Shown in pieces: positions 1-13,400 of a stretch of DNA of 64,000 nucleotides. Position 1 is the first letter of the stretch, and every line of letters begins with the position of its first letter. The position numbers were made by a program, and so were the translations under genes. The stretch is from Burkholderia gladioli (GTDB taxonomy: Bacteria; Pseudomonadota; Gammaproteobacteria; Burkholderiales; Burkholderiaceae): NCBI RefSeq assembly GCF_000959725.1, contig NZ_CP009322.1, positions 2,666,001 to 2,730,000 of the forward strand, in the 5' to 3' direction. The notes below the pieces were generated by a model. It had not been told where the DNA came from. It worked only from the letters and a program-made list of their open reading frames with translations, and ran no database searches.

Positions 1-1490
1 CAGGCCAGGCGCTCGTCCATCGCGTCGCGACCCACTTGCAGCGTGTAGGCCAGCGCATACAGATCCACCTCCGGATTGCGCTCCAGCCACGCCAGCAGTT
101 GCGCCGCGCGTTCGGTCAGCGCCGCTTCCGTGCGCGCCGACAGCACCACCAGCGCCGGGCCGCCCGGCCGGGCTACCTGCTCCACCGGCGCGACATACTC
201 CTCCAGCACCACGTGCGCATTCACCCCGCCGAAGCCGAACGAACTGACGCCCGCGCGACGCGGCAGCGTACGGCCCGCCTCGTCGACCGGCGCCACCCAC
301 GGGCGGTTCTCCCGCACCACGTAGAACGGGCTGCCCGACAGACCAATGTACGGATTCTCCGGCTCGCTGTGCAGGCTCTTGACCAGCGTGGCGTGCTTCA
401 TCTGCATCACCACCTTGATCACGCCGGCCACGCCCGCGGCCAGCTCCAGGTGGCCGATGTTGCTCTTGACCGAACCGAGCCCGCAGAACGGCTGCTCGCC
501 CGACTCGACGCCGAGGTTTGCAAACGCACTCTTCAGGCCGGTGATCTCCACCGGATCGCCGAGCTTGGTACCCGTGCCGTGTGCTTCGATATAGCTGAGC
601 GTGCGCGGATCGACGCCCGAGCGGCGATACGCGTCCATCAGCAGGGCCGCTTGTGCCTGCGGGTTGGGTGCCGTCAGCGAACTCGCCCGGCCGCCGTGGT
701 TTTCCGAACCACCGCGGATCACGGCATAGATCGCATCGCCGGCCGCCTGCGCGTCGCTCAGACGCTTCAGCACCAGCATCCCCACGCCCTCACCGCGCAC
801 GTAGCCGTTGGCGGCCGCAGAGAAGGTCTTGCAACGGCCGTCCTCGCTGAGCATGCCCGCCTTGCTGAAGCTCACATGCGCGTCGGGCGTGACGATGGTG
901 TTGATGCCGCCGACGATCGCCATCTCGCAGGTCCCATCGCGCAGCACTGCGATGCCGCGGTTGATCGCCACCAGCGAGCTGGAGCAGGCCGTCTCGATCG
1001 GCTCGCTCGGCCCATGCAGGTTCAGGAAGTAGCTCATCCGATTCGGCCCGACCGACGGCACCACTGAAGTCGCGCTGTAGCCCTCGCCCGCCCGCGCCTC
1101 GGCCGAGAACAGGTTCTGATAACCGCTCAGCCCGGTGCCGACGAACAGCGCCGTGCGGCTGCCCGAGATCGACTCCGACGCATAACCGGCATCTTCCAGC
1201 GCCTTCCAGACATAAGTCATCAGGAGGCGCTGTTGCGGATCCATCACCAGCGCCTCGCGCGGCGAGATGCCGAAGAACAGCGGATCGAACTCGTCGACAC
1301 CGTCGATGAACGCGCCCCACTTGACACGCGTGCCGCCCTCGCCGCCCGCCAGCTCGGCGGCCACCGCGCGCCAGTCCCAGCGGGCCGCCGGGATCTCGGT
1401 CACGCAGTCGCGGCCGTCGAGCAGGTTCTGCCAGAACGCATCCGCGTCCTCGGCCATCGGCATGCAGGCGCTCAGGCCCACGATCGCGAT
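1..1490 (-). other. PKS module 8 ketosynthase (partial module)
   Basis: The KS reads from an AIVGLS start near 1485 through ETACSSS (Cys6309, codon at 986), EAHGTGT and NIGH to the post-KS YTLQVGR motif near position 40, where the window ends. The rest of the module is off the left edge. Confidence 0.9.
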
Positions 1491-4400
1491 CGCTTCGTTC
1501 GCGTGGGCCGTGCCGCTGTCTTGCATCGGCGCCGGAGCCGCCGCGACTGCCGCCGTGGGGGTGGCCGCCGCCGGTACCACGACCGTGTCGGCCACCGCCG
1601 GCGCCGCCTCGGCGAGGGGCATCACCGTCGTCGGCCAGACCTGCGTGAGCCGCTCTTGCTCGGTGCGCAGCAGATATTCGGCAAGCGCTTGCAGCGTCGG
1701 GAATTCGAAGAACAGCGCCGGCGTCAATGCGAAGCCGAATGCGGCGTTGAGTTCATTCGTCAGTTCAGTCAGCTGCACCGAGTCATAGCCGTATTCGCTC
1801 AGTGCCGTGCCCAGCTCAATCTGCTCGGGCACGACATGCAGACGCCCGGCCATGCGCTCACGCAGCGCGCCGCACAGACGATCGCGCAGCTCGGCGGCGC
1901 CGACGGCCCCCGGCGTGCCGACCGGCACGGCCGACGCGGCGACGGCCAGGTCCGGCTCGCGCGCCGCCACCGCGGCCTCGACCTCGATGGCCGGTGCCGG
2001 CGTCTCATGGATCGGCGCGGCCACCGTCGCCGGCGCGAACCTGCGCGTCAGCAGCGCCGCATGCGCGTCCACCAGATGCCCCGCCAGCCCTTGCAGGCTC
2101 GGGTATTCGAAGAACAGCGCCGGCGTCAGTTCGAGCCCGAGCTCGCGGTTGACGCGATCGGCCAGATCGGTCAGCGAGATGGAGTCGTAACCGTATTCGC
2201 TCAGCTCGCAATCGAGGTCGATCACGTCGGCCTCGACCTTGATCAGCGCGGCGGCCTGCTCGCGCAGGTAGGCGCCGACCCGATCGCGCAGCTCGGTCGC
2301 CGAGATCGCGGCGTCACGCATCGCGGGCGCGGCGCCGGATTGCGCCGGGGATCGCGCCGGGGATTGCGCGACAGGCGCGGCGACCACCGCCGGGGCCGCC
2401 GGGGCCGCCGGGACCGCCGGGACCGCCGGCATCGTCGGCGCCGCCGGGGCAGCAAGCGCTGCCGGTATCGCGACGGCCGGTGCGAGACGTGCCGCGAGCG
2501 GCGTGCGCTGGGTGGCCAGCAGATGCTCGGCCATGCGTTGCAACGTCGGGAATTCGAAGAACAGCGCCGGCGTCAGATCCAGGCCGAACTCGCGGTTCAG
2601 GCGATCGGCCAGATCGGTCAGCGACACCGAGTCGTAGCCGTAATCGCTCAGCTCGGCGTCGAACTCGACGAGCCTCGGCTCGACCTTGATGAGGCTTGCC
2701 ACCTGCTCGCGCAAGCGCGCCAGCAGCCGGTCCAGCAGCTCGGAATCGGCGATCTCGGCCGAGACCGGCTGCGCCGCGGCGGTTGCGAGGATCGGCGCGG
2801 CCGGCTGCAACACCGGTTGCGCGACGGCGACCGTCACGCTGGCGGCCGGCTGTGCCGCGACGACCTCCGCGCGCACGCCCGGCTTGCGGGCGGTCACGCC
2901 GAAGGTGTCGATCAGGCGCCGGCGATCGCCGGTGGCGACCAGCACCTGCGCATGAGCGCTCGCGAACGCCGCGTCGAACGCGGCGATCCCGGTGGCATCG
3001 TCCATCGTCGCGAGGCCGAAGTTATCGAACATCAACGTGACGCTGGCCTCGTCCGGACGCATCCCGCCATCGGCCCACAGCGGCCAGTCGAGCGAGAGGC
3101 TGCGGCCCTGCCGCTCGCCGCTGCGCACCTGCAATTCGCGGCCGGCCATGTAGTGGTCCATGAACGCGTTGCCGGTGGTGTAGTCGGCCTGCCCCGGATT
3201 GCCGGTCACGCCGGCCAGCGACGCGAAAGTCGCGAACACATCGAGCGGCGCGGCACGGGTGGCGAGATCGAGGTTGACGAGTCCGCGCACCTTCGGCTCC
3301 AGCACCGCGACGAAGTCCGCCTCGGACTTCTTGAGCAGATAAGCGTCGCGCAGGAAGCCGGCGCCGTGCAGCACCGCGGTGAGCGGCCCGAACTCGACGC
3401 TCAGGCCTTCGACGAGTGCCTGCACGGCGCTCGCGTCGACCACGTCGAGCGACCGGTAGACCACCCGCGGGCCGAGCGCCTCGAGCGCGGCCAGCCGCGC
3501 GCCGTCGAGCTGCGAGCGGCCGGTCAGCACGACCGTGCTGGCCGGGCTGGCGGTCAGGATCGCGCGGGCGAACACCAGGCCGATCGCGCCGGCCCCGCCC
3601 GTGATCAGCACCACGCCCTTATCGCGCCAGACCGGTGCGGCAGCCGGCGCGGGCGCGATCTCGACCAGCGAGGCGAGTTCGCGGCGGCTGCCGCGGTAGC
3701 GCAGCAGCTGGCCGCGCGCGGGCATCTGCGCGCGTTCGGCACGCAGCAGCCCCGCGAGCCTGGGCAGGCCGATGCCGTCGGCCACCAGCACCACCTGGGT
3801 GCGGATCCGCGGATTCTCGAGCTGCGCGGTACTCAGCAGGCCCGACAGGCCCGCGAACGCGGCCGCTTCGCCTGCGGCCGGCAACACCAGTTGCAGCAGC
3901 GTCTCGCCGCGGCGCTTGTCCTGCAGGATGCCGCGCACCGTCGCGAACAACTGGCGCGACAGGCTCATGAAGCGTTCGCCGGCATCGGCGCCCTCGGCTT
4001 GCAGCGTCTCGCACCGCACGTCGCCGAGACGGTTAGCGAGCGCCGCCGCGTCGATGTCGGGCAGCGCGTACAGCAGCACCTGCTGCATGCCGCCGGTCGG
4101 CGCCGTGGCGGGGAACGCCAGCGGCTGGTCGACCCATTGCGGGCGCGCCAGCAGCACGCCGTCCAGCGTGGCTCCGGTCGGCTGCGCGACGGCAGCTGCC
4201 GGCACCGCCGAGCGCGGCGCGCTCACCGTCGCCACCGGGGCGGGCACCGCATCGACCGCCACTGCGGCGGCCGGCGCCGGCTGCCCGGCTTGCAGCCCGG
4301 GCACCCAGAAGCGCGTCTTCGCGAACGGATAGCCGGGCAGGCTGACGCGGTGCGGCTGCGCACCGCCGTGCAGCAAGGTCCAATCCATAGCCAGGCCCTG

Positions 4401-7400
4401 CACCCACATCGCCAGCAGCTTGTCGAACTTGCCCTTGGCGATCCAGCTGTGGATCGCGTCGCGCAGATCGTCGTCGCCGCTGAACGCGGCCAGCGTCTGC
4501 CGGCCGGCGCGCACATTGCCGCGGTGCAGATCGGCGGCGGCATCGTCGCCGCTCAGGAAGGCGTCGAGCCGCTCGCGCAGCTCGGCCACCGAGCCGACCA
4601 CCAGCCCGAGCCGCTCGTCCATCGCCTCGCGGCCGGTCTGCAGCGTGAACGCGAGATCGGCGAGTGCCGGCTGGTCGAGCGCGAGCCGCTCGCTCAGGCG
4701 CCGGGCGACCTCGCGCAACTGTTCCGGGTTGCGCGCCGACAGCACCACCAGCGCGGGCCCCTGAGCGGCGGGCGCGGCTTGCGGCGTGCCCTGATATTCC
4801 TCGATCAGCACGTGCGCGTTCGCTCCGCCCGCGCCGAACGAGCTGACGCCGGCGCGCAGCGGATATTCGAGCAGCTCGCCGTCCACCTCGAGACACGGCC
4901 GCTCCCAGGCCGCCAGCTGCTGCTGCACGACGAACGGGGTAGCGGCGAAATCGATGTGCGGATTGAGTCGCGCGGAATGCAGCGAGGGCACCAGTTCGCG
5001 GTGACGCATCTGCAGCAGCACCTTGGTGACGCCGGCGATGCCGGCCGCGCTCTCGCAATGGCCGATGTTCGATTTCACCGAGCCGATCGCGCAGAAGCCG
5101 GTGTCGCGCGTCTGGCGGCGGAAGCTGTTCGACAGACCGGTGATCTCGATCGGATCGCCGAGTGAGGTACCGGTGCCGTGCGCCTCGATATAGCTGATGG
5201 TGCGCGCGTCCACCCCGGCGCGCTCCAGCGAGCGGGCGATCACCTCGGCCTGCGCGCCGGGGTTGGGCACCGTGTAGGCGTTGGTCTTGCCGCCGTGGTT
5301 GACCGCGCTGGCCTTGATCACGCCGTAGATGTGGTCGCGGTCGGCCTCGGCCTGCGCGAGCGGCTTGAGCAGGATCGAACCCACCCCCTCGCTCGGCACG
5401 TAACCGTCGCCGCCGTCGCCGAACGCCTCGCAACGGCCCTTGCTCGACACGAACTTGCCCTGGCCGAGCGCCAGATACTTGTTCGGATGCAGCGTGAGAT
5501 TGACGCCCCCGGCGATCGCCATCGTGCATTCGCCGTCACGCAGGCTCTGGCAGGCCAGATGGATCGCCGTCAGCGACGACGAGCACATCGTATCGAGCGC
5601 GAGGCTCGGCCCGCGAAGGTCGAAGTAGTAGGACACGCGGTTGGCGATCGACGCCTGGCTGCCCGACAGCGCCATGCGGCGCCCCTGCAGGCTCTGTTCC
5701 GCGCCGTAGAGCTGGTATTCCTCGTACATCACGCCGACGAACACGCCCACCTGGCTGCCCGCCCGCGCGAGCGACTGGCGCGTGTAGCCCGCATCCTCGA
5801 AGGTATGGAACACGTTCTGCAGGAACACGCGCTCCTGCGGATCGATGATCTCGGCATCGCGCGGCGAGATGTTGAAGAACAGCGGATCGAACTCGTCGAC
5901 GCCGTCGATGAAGCCGCCCCACTTGCTGTTGACCGTACCCGGCTGCGAACGGTCGCGGCTGTAGTACGGCGCGTGGTCCCAGCGCTCGGCCGGCACCTCG
6001 GAGACGCAGTCGCGGCCGGCGCGCAGGTTGTCCCAGAACGCGTCGACGTCGGCGGCCATCGGATAGCGGCCGGCCAGGCCGATGATCGCGACGTCGCCGA
6101 CGGCCAGCGGCTCACGCGCCGGCGTCGCCGCGCGCGAAACCTGCCTGGCCAGCGCCGCCGGCGCCGCGCGCGCGGGTGCCGGCGCGGCCGGGACCGGCGC
6201 GGGGACGGCCGCCGCCGTGCGGCGCGAGCTGCCGAGCACCGCGTCGAGCTGACCGGCATGGCTCTCGACGAAGTAGCCGGCGAGTTCGGCGAGGCTGCCG
6301 TACTCGAAGAACAGCGTCTTCGACAGCGCTCCGAAATGCTTCTCCAGCTCGCTGGTGAGCTTGATCACCATGATCGAATCGAGCCCGTATTCCTCGAATG
6401 GCACGTCGGGCGTGATCTGCTCGGCCGCCATGCGCGTCGCATTCGCGAGCAGCGACTTCAGGTAACGCTCGGTGCGTTCATGCAATTGCGTATCGGTACT
6501 CAGGGGAATCTCCTCGGCGGGCAGGTCCGCCACACTGTTCGATGTCACGGCCGACTCGCCGGCCAGGACCATGCTCGCGAGTTCGGCATCGGCATCGGCA
6601 TCGGGCAGGCCGGGCGCGGCCGTGACCGCCGCGCTGCCGCCCGCGGACGGCTGGCCCGCGAAGCGGCGCGCGGCGAAGCCGAGAATGCGTGCGCACACGG
6701 CGCCCTGCGCGTCGCAGACCACGAACTCGAGCTTCTGCACCGCGCTGGCCGCGCTCGAGCCCGCCTCGCGACGTACCCACACCCACATGTCGTCGACGCA
6801 GGGCGCCAGCGCCTCGACGCGCGCGGCCGCGAACGGCAGCACCGTGGTGCTGTCGCGCAGACTGCCGTCCTCGCCGAGCAGGAACGCGACGCTCGCCTGC
6901 AGCGCCGAGTCCATCACGCCCGGATGCAGCACGAACGCAGGCACCCCGCCGGGCGCGGCCACCGGCAGCGCGAGACGCGCCAGCACGGCGTCCTCGCCCG
7001 CATAGACGGCGGCCAGCCCGCGATGGCCCGGCCCGTAGGCGAGGCCCAACTCGGCGAAGGCGTCGTAGCACTGCGCCGGACTGAACTCGGCGCGGCCCAT
7101 CGAAGCGCGCAGCGCGTCGAGATCGAGCGTCTCGGCCACCGGCGCCGGATCCCAGCGCGCGCTGCCCTGGCTGTGCACGCCGGCGTCGCTGTGGATGCTG
7201 AACGCGAGGCGTCCGTCCTCGTGCGGCACCAGACCGATGTGCAGGCTGGCCGGTGCGTCGTCGAGCGCGAACGGTCGCGACCACACCACGTTGGTGAGCA
7301 CGGCGGCAGCGCCTTCCGGCGCGGGCGACAGTTCGGCGAGCGCGGCGCGCGCCATCTCCAGATAGGCGACGCCCGGCAGCACGCGCCGGCCCTGCACGAC

Positions 7401-10400
7401 GTGATCCGCCAGGAAGAACTCCTCGCCGCGCAGGCGCGCGCTCAGGCGCAGGCCGTCGAGGTTCGAGGTGTTCGCGTGCAGCAGCGGATGCAGCACCGGT
7501 GCCGCGCGAGGCGGATCCATCGCGCCCGGACGGTAAGGCAGCGTCAGCCAGAAATGCTCGCGCGCGAACGCGTAGGTCGGCAAGCTCACCCGGCGCGCGC
7601 CGGGCGTGAGCCCGTAGGCGGCCCAGTCGAGCGTGGTGCCGCTCACCCACAACGGCAGCAAGGCCTCGTAGCGGCGCTCGGCGGCCCAGGCCGCGCAGCG
7701 CGCCGGCAAGCCCTCGTCGCGAGCGGTCGCGGCACCGCGGCGGGTCTCGCGGCGGCCGAGCCAGAGGCCTGCCTCATCGTGGCGGCCGGCCAGATAGGCG
7801 GCCAGCTTGTCGCGCGCCTCCTCGAGGCTGCCGGCCACGAAGGCGAGCCGCTGATCGAGCGCGACCCGCCCGACCTGCAGCGTGTGCGCGAGATCGGCCA
7901 GCGCGGGCGCGTGCGGCTCGCCGAGGACGTCGTGCAGCGCCTGGGCCATCTCGCGCAGCCGGTCGGCGTCGCGCGCCGACAGCAGCACCGCGTGCGGGCC
8001 CGCGTCGGCCAGGGCCGGCGCGGCGGCCGGCCGGGCCGGCAGGTATTCCTCGACGATCACGTGGGCATTCGCGCCGCCCGCGCCGAACGAGCTGATGCCC
8101 GCGCGCAGCGGCACCTCGCGGCCGTCGATCACGGGCCGTTCCCATGGGCCGAGCGCCTGCTGCAGCACGAACGGCGTGGCGGCGAAGTCGATCTCCGGAT
8201 TGACCGTCTCGGCATGCAGCGACGGCGCGATCTGGCGGTGTTTCATCTGCATCAGCACCTTGGTCAGGCCGGCGATGCCGGCCGCGCTCTCGGCGTGACC
8301 GATGTTCGACTTGACCGAGCCGATCGCGCAGAAGCCGGTGTCGGCGGTGTGCTCGCCGAACGCGCGCGTGAGCCCGCTGATCTCGATCGGATCGCCCAGC
8401 GAGGTGCCGGTGCCATGCGCCTCGACGTAGCTGACGGTGCGCGGATCGATGCCGGCGCGCTCGAACGCGGTGCGCACCAGCGCGGCCTGTGCCGTCGGGC
8501 TCGGCACCGTGTAGCTGTGCGTCTTGCCGCCCGCGTTGATCGCGGTGCCCTTGATCAGGCCGTAGATGTGGTCGCCGTCGGCGATCGCGCGCGACAGCGG
8601 CTTGAGCAGCACCGCGCCCACGCCCTCGCCGTCGACGAAGCCCTGCGCGCCGGCACCGAACGAATGGCATTTGTCCGAGGGCGTCAGCATCACCATCTCG
8701 GAGAGCGTGATGTAGTGCTGCGGCACCGAGATCAGGTTCACGCCGCCGGCGATCGCGCAATCGCTCGCGCCGCTGTGCAGGCTCTCGACGGCCAGGTGCA
8801 GCGCCGTCAGCGACGACGAGCACGCGGTGTCGACGGCCAGGCTCGGGCCGGTGAAGTTGAACAGGTACGAGACGCGGTTGGCCGCCGACCAGTAGGCCGC
8901 GCTGGTGGCGTAGCGGCCGTTCATGATGCCGACGAACACGCCCATGCGCGGATTCGCGTCGGCCAGTTGCGCCGGCGTATAACCCGCGTCCTCGATCACC
9001 GCGTGAGCCTGCATCAGGAACTGGCGCTCCTGCGGATCCATGCGCTCGGCCTCGGCCGGCGAGATACGGAAGAACAGCGGATCGAACTTCGAGAAGTCGT
9101 CGAGGAAGCCGCCGTACTTGCTGTACATCGCGCCTTCCTTGCCCTTCTGTTCGTCGAAGTAGTCGCGCCAGTTCCAGCGCTCGGCCGGGATTTCACCGAT
9201 GCAGTGACGGCCGTCGCGCAGGTTCTCCCAGAAGCGGCGCACGTTCTCCGCCTTCGGATAGCGGCCCGAGAGGCCGATGATCGCGATGTCCTCGCGCGGC
9301 GGCGGCGCCACCGGCAGGGCCGCCGCGGTGGCGCCCGGCGCGACAGGCGCGGCCGGCGGTGTGGCGACGGCTGCCTCGGGCGCGGCCGGCGCATGCGCCT
9401 CGACCGGCGTCGCGGTGACGGGAGCCGCCCCGGCGCCCGCCACCAGCGCGCGCAGGGCCGGCGCGTGCGTGACGAGCAGCCGCTCGGCCAGCCCCGCCAC
9501 GCTCGTCACCTCGAACAGCAGCGTGCCGCCGATGTTCGGCAGCACGCTGCGCAGCCTGGCCGTCAGTTGCACCACCAGCACCGAATCGATGCCATAGCTT
9601 TCCAGCGGCTCGGCCGGATCGATCTCGGTGGCCGGAATGCGGATCACCTCCGCCACCAGCCCGCGCAGATAGTCGAGCGCGCCGGCACGCAGCGCGGCGT
9701 CGCCGCCGGTATCGGCGGAGGCGGCGGCCGCTGCCGCCGATACCGTGACGACCGGCTCGGCCGCCACCGCGACGACCGGCACGACGGCCTCGCTGATCGT
9801 GCCCGTCGCGCCGGACGCTTCGGCCGCGACCGGTGCCGCCGCTTGGGCGCCGCTCAGCAACGCGCCCAGCGGCTCCGCATGTGTCGACAGCAGGCGCTCG
9901 CTCAGCGCGTCGATGGTCGCCACCTCGAACAGCAGCGTGCCGCCGATGTTCGGCAGCACGCTGCGCAGCCTGGCCGTCAGTTGCACCACCAGCACCGAAT
10001 CGATGCCATAGCTTTCCAGCGGCTCGGCCGGATCGATCTCGGCGGCCGGAATGCGGATCACCTCCGCCACCAGCTCGCGCAGATAGTCGCTCGCCGCTCC
10101 CCGCGACAAGGCCGCCGGTGCCGCTGCCGAATCGACAGCGGCGCTCGCCGCCGCGCTTCGCGGCGCGACGCTCACGCTGGCACGCGCGACGCTCGACGCC
10201 GCGCCGGCGGCGAGCGTCACCCGCCGCCGCATGGCGCGCGCCGGCAGGCGCAACGCCACCGGGCTGCCCGGGCCGACCGGCTGACGCGCCAGGCCGTCAC
10301 TCTCGCCGACGATGATCTGCTGGGCGAGCGCGCGCGCCGAGGCGGCCGGCAGGCGCACCGAGCGGAAGCCCTCGGCTTCCATCGCCGCCTGCCAGACCTC

Positions 10401-13400
10401 CGGATAGAGACCGGGCGAGCCCGGCAACCGCAGCGCGGGGTCGTCGTAGAGCCACCAGCCCTCGAGCAGGCCGAAGGTCAAATGGCTGAACAGCAGGTTG
10501 TCGCTCATCTCGTTGAGCAGCAGCACGCCGTTCGGACGCAGCGTGGCCTTCACGTTGCGCAGCGTGTTGCGGATATTGGCGGTGGCGTGCAGCACGTTGG
10601 TGGCGATCACCACGTCATAGGCCTGCGCGTCGATGCCCTGCCCGTCGAGCGGCTTGCCGGCATCGAACAGCCGATAGGCCAGATACGGATTGGCGGGCCC
10701 GAACTCGCGCTGCGCGTGCATCAGGAACGCCTTCGACAGGTCGGTGTAGCAGTACTCGGCGATGTTGTCCTGGTACGGACGCAGCGCCGGGAACACGCGC
10801 GCGCTGGTGCCGCCGGTGCCGGCGCCCACCTCGAGGATGCGCACCCGCGCGGCCGGATCGTGCGCCACGCGCGCCTTCATCCAGGCCACCAGCACGTCCA
10901 CCAGCACGGCGTTGAAATGGTCGGAGACGGGATTGTTCTTGTACACCCCCTCGACCAGCTTCAGCGACGACTTCGGGAACATCACGGCGGTGGCCGGACG
11001 GCGCTCGCCGAGAATCTCGGGCAAGGCGCGCAGCATCGCCTCGACCAGTTGCACGCGCGAGCGCCGGTTGTCGTCGGACAGCCACCCGGCGGTGTCGCGC
11101 TCCCAGTCGGCCCAGGCCGCCGCGGCATCCACCGGCCGCAACGCGTGATAGGCCCCGTCGGCATGCCGCGCGATCCAGCCATGGCCTTGCAGCACGGTCA
11201 GGGTCTCGTCGAGCCAGCGCTCGTACATGGCGGGCAAGCGCGCGCGCAGGCCCGCCAGCGTGGCACCCTCCGCGCCGAACAGGCCGAACTCGCGCAGTTG
11301 CACGTAGAGCAGCCTGGCGAGATGGTGGTCCATCTCCGCGGTCTGCGCGACCACGCGCTCGCACAGGCTCGCCACGCCGGCGTCGGCGGCCGGCGCCGGC
11401 AGCGTCGCGACCAGCGCGGGCAGCGGCGCGGCGGCGGCCGTCACGACCTCGCCCTGGCTGGTGCCGTCCATGGCCGACAGGCGCGTGACCTTGATCAGCG
11501 CGAGCTGCCGGCTAGGGCCGGTGAGCAGCACATCGAGCGCGGTCATCGCCTCGGGCGGCTCGACTGAGGCGATCCCGGCGCGCGCCATGCGCGCCTGATA
11601 ATCAGCCGTCGCGGCCACCCCGACCTCGCCCCAGTAGCCCCAGTTCATGATGCGCACCGGGAAGCGGCGGGTCTGGTCGAGATAAGTCGCGAATGCGTCC
11701 TTGAACACGCAGCCGGCAGCGTAGTTGGCCTGCCCCGGCATGCGCGCGAAGGACTGGATCGACGAGAAGAACAGCATGAAATCGAGCGGCAGTTCGCCGA
11801 ATACCTGGGCCATCCGCACGCTGACGTCCGCCTTCACGCGATAGCTCGACAGGAACGCCTGTTCATCCATGCGCGCGAGCGTGCGGTCCTGCAGCACGAT
11901 CGCGGAATGCAGCACGCCGTCGATGCGGCCGAAGCGGCGCAGCACCTCGTCGCGCGCGGCCCGCAGCGAGGCGAGCTCGCCGGCGTCCGCGCTCAGGTAG
12001 AGCGGGCGCGGGCCGTGCGCGGCGAGCGCGTCCAGGCGGGCCTCGATGCGCGCGTCGGCCGCGGAACGGCCGAGCCAGACGATCTGCGCGCGATGGTCCT
12101 GCACCAGCGCCTCGCTCCACGCGCCGCCCACCCCGCCGGCCCCGCCGATCACCACGTAGACGCCGCCCTCGCGATACGAGGGCAGCGCCTCGGCCTGCGG
12201 CACCAGCGGCACGCATTGGCGGCGATACCACTGGCCGCCGCGATACAGCCACGCGTCGCCGTGCGCGTCGAACGGCAGCTCGAACACCTGTTGCAGCGGC
12301 ACCTCGCCTCGCGTGTCGAGATCGATCACGCGTACCGGCCAGTTCGGATATTCGCGCGCGAGCGAGCCGAACAGGCCGTGCAGGCCGGCCTCGGCCGGCT
12401 GCACCGCGTCGTTCGCGTCGATGCCGTGGGTACGCGTGGTGAGCAAGGTCCAGTGCAGCGCATGCTCGTCGCGGCCAGCGGCCAGCAGCGCCTTGATCAG
12501 CCGGAACACGCGCAGTACGCCGAGCGGCTGACGCGCCAGCAGCGCGTCCTCCTGGCCCGGCACGGTGGATGCGGTGTCGCCGGCCCATACCACCTGATCG
12601 AAGTCGCGCAGCGCGGCCAGCCGCGCGACCAGCGCGTCGCGGCTCTCGTCGGCCACGAATGCGAGCGTCTGCAACTCGGGATCGAAGCGCCGCAGCGCGT
12701 CGACGAGCGGCGGTTCGGCGCCGATCACGAGCAGCCGGCCCACTTGCCGCGCGGCGGCCGGCAGCGGCGTCACGTCCCAAACCGGCTGCAGCAGCACCGG
12801 GAAGGCCGCGCCGTCGGCGACGGCGTTCGCGCCTTGCGCCGCCGCGGCAGCCGGCAGCGCGCCGCCGCGTGCGGCGGATGTCGCGTCCGCGCCGTCGTCG
12901 GTGCCCGGTCGCGGCGCGAAGATCCGTGAGCTGTAGCCGCTCAAGCGTGCGCACGGCGCGCCCGCCTCGTCGCACAGCTCGATGTCGAGCTCCTGCCAGC
13001 CGGCGCGCGGCTCGTGCAGGCGGATCGCCGCCCACAAGGTGCCCACGCACGGCGCCAGCACGTCGAGCCTGCGCAGCGCGAACGGCAGCGCGGTGCGGTT
13101 CTCGCCCATCAGCAGCGCGATCGATGCCTGAATCGCGGCATCCAGCAGGGCCGGATGCAGCACCACGCCGTCCGCCTGCGCGCCGGCCGGTTGCACCAGC
13201 CGCGCCAGCGCGAGGCCGGCGCCGGTGCGCACCGAGTCGATCGCGCGCAGGCTCGGGCCGTGATCGATACCCATCGCGCGGATCGCGTCGTAGCAGCGCT
13301 CGCGCGAGACCGTCGCGCTCGTGCAACGCGCCTGCCACGCGGCCAGATCGAGCGCGGCCGGCTCGGCCGAGCCGGCCTGCACGAAGCCCTGGGTATAGAC

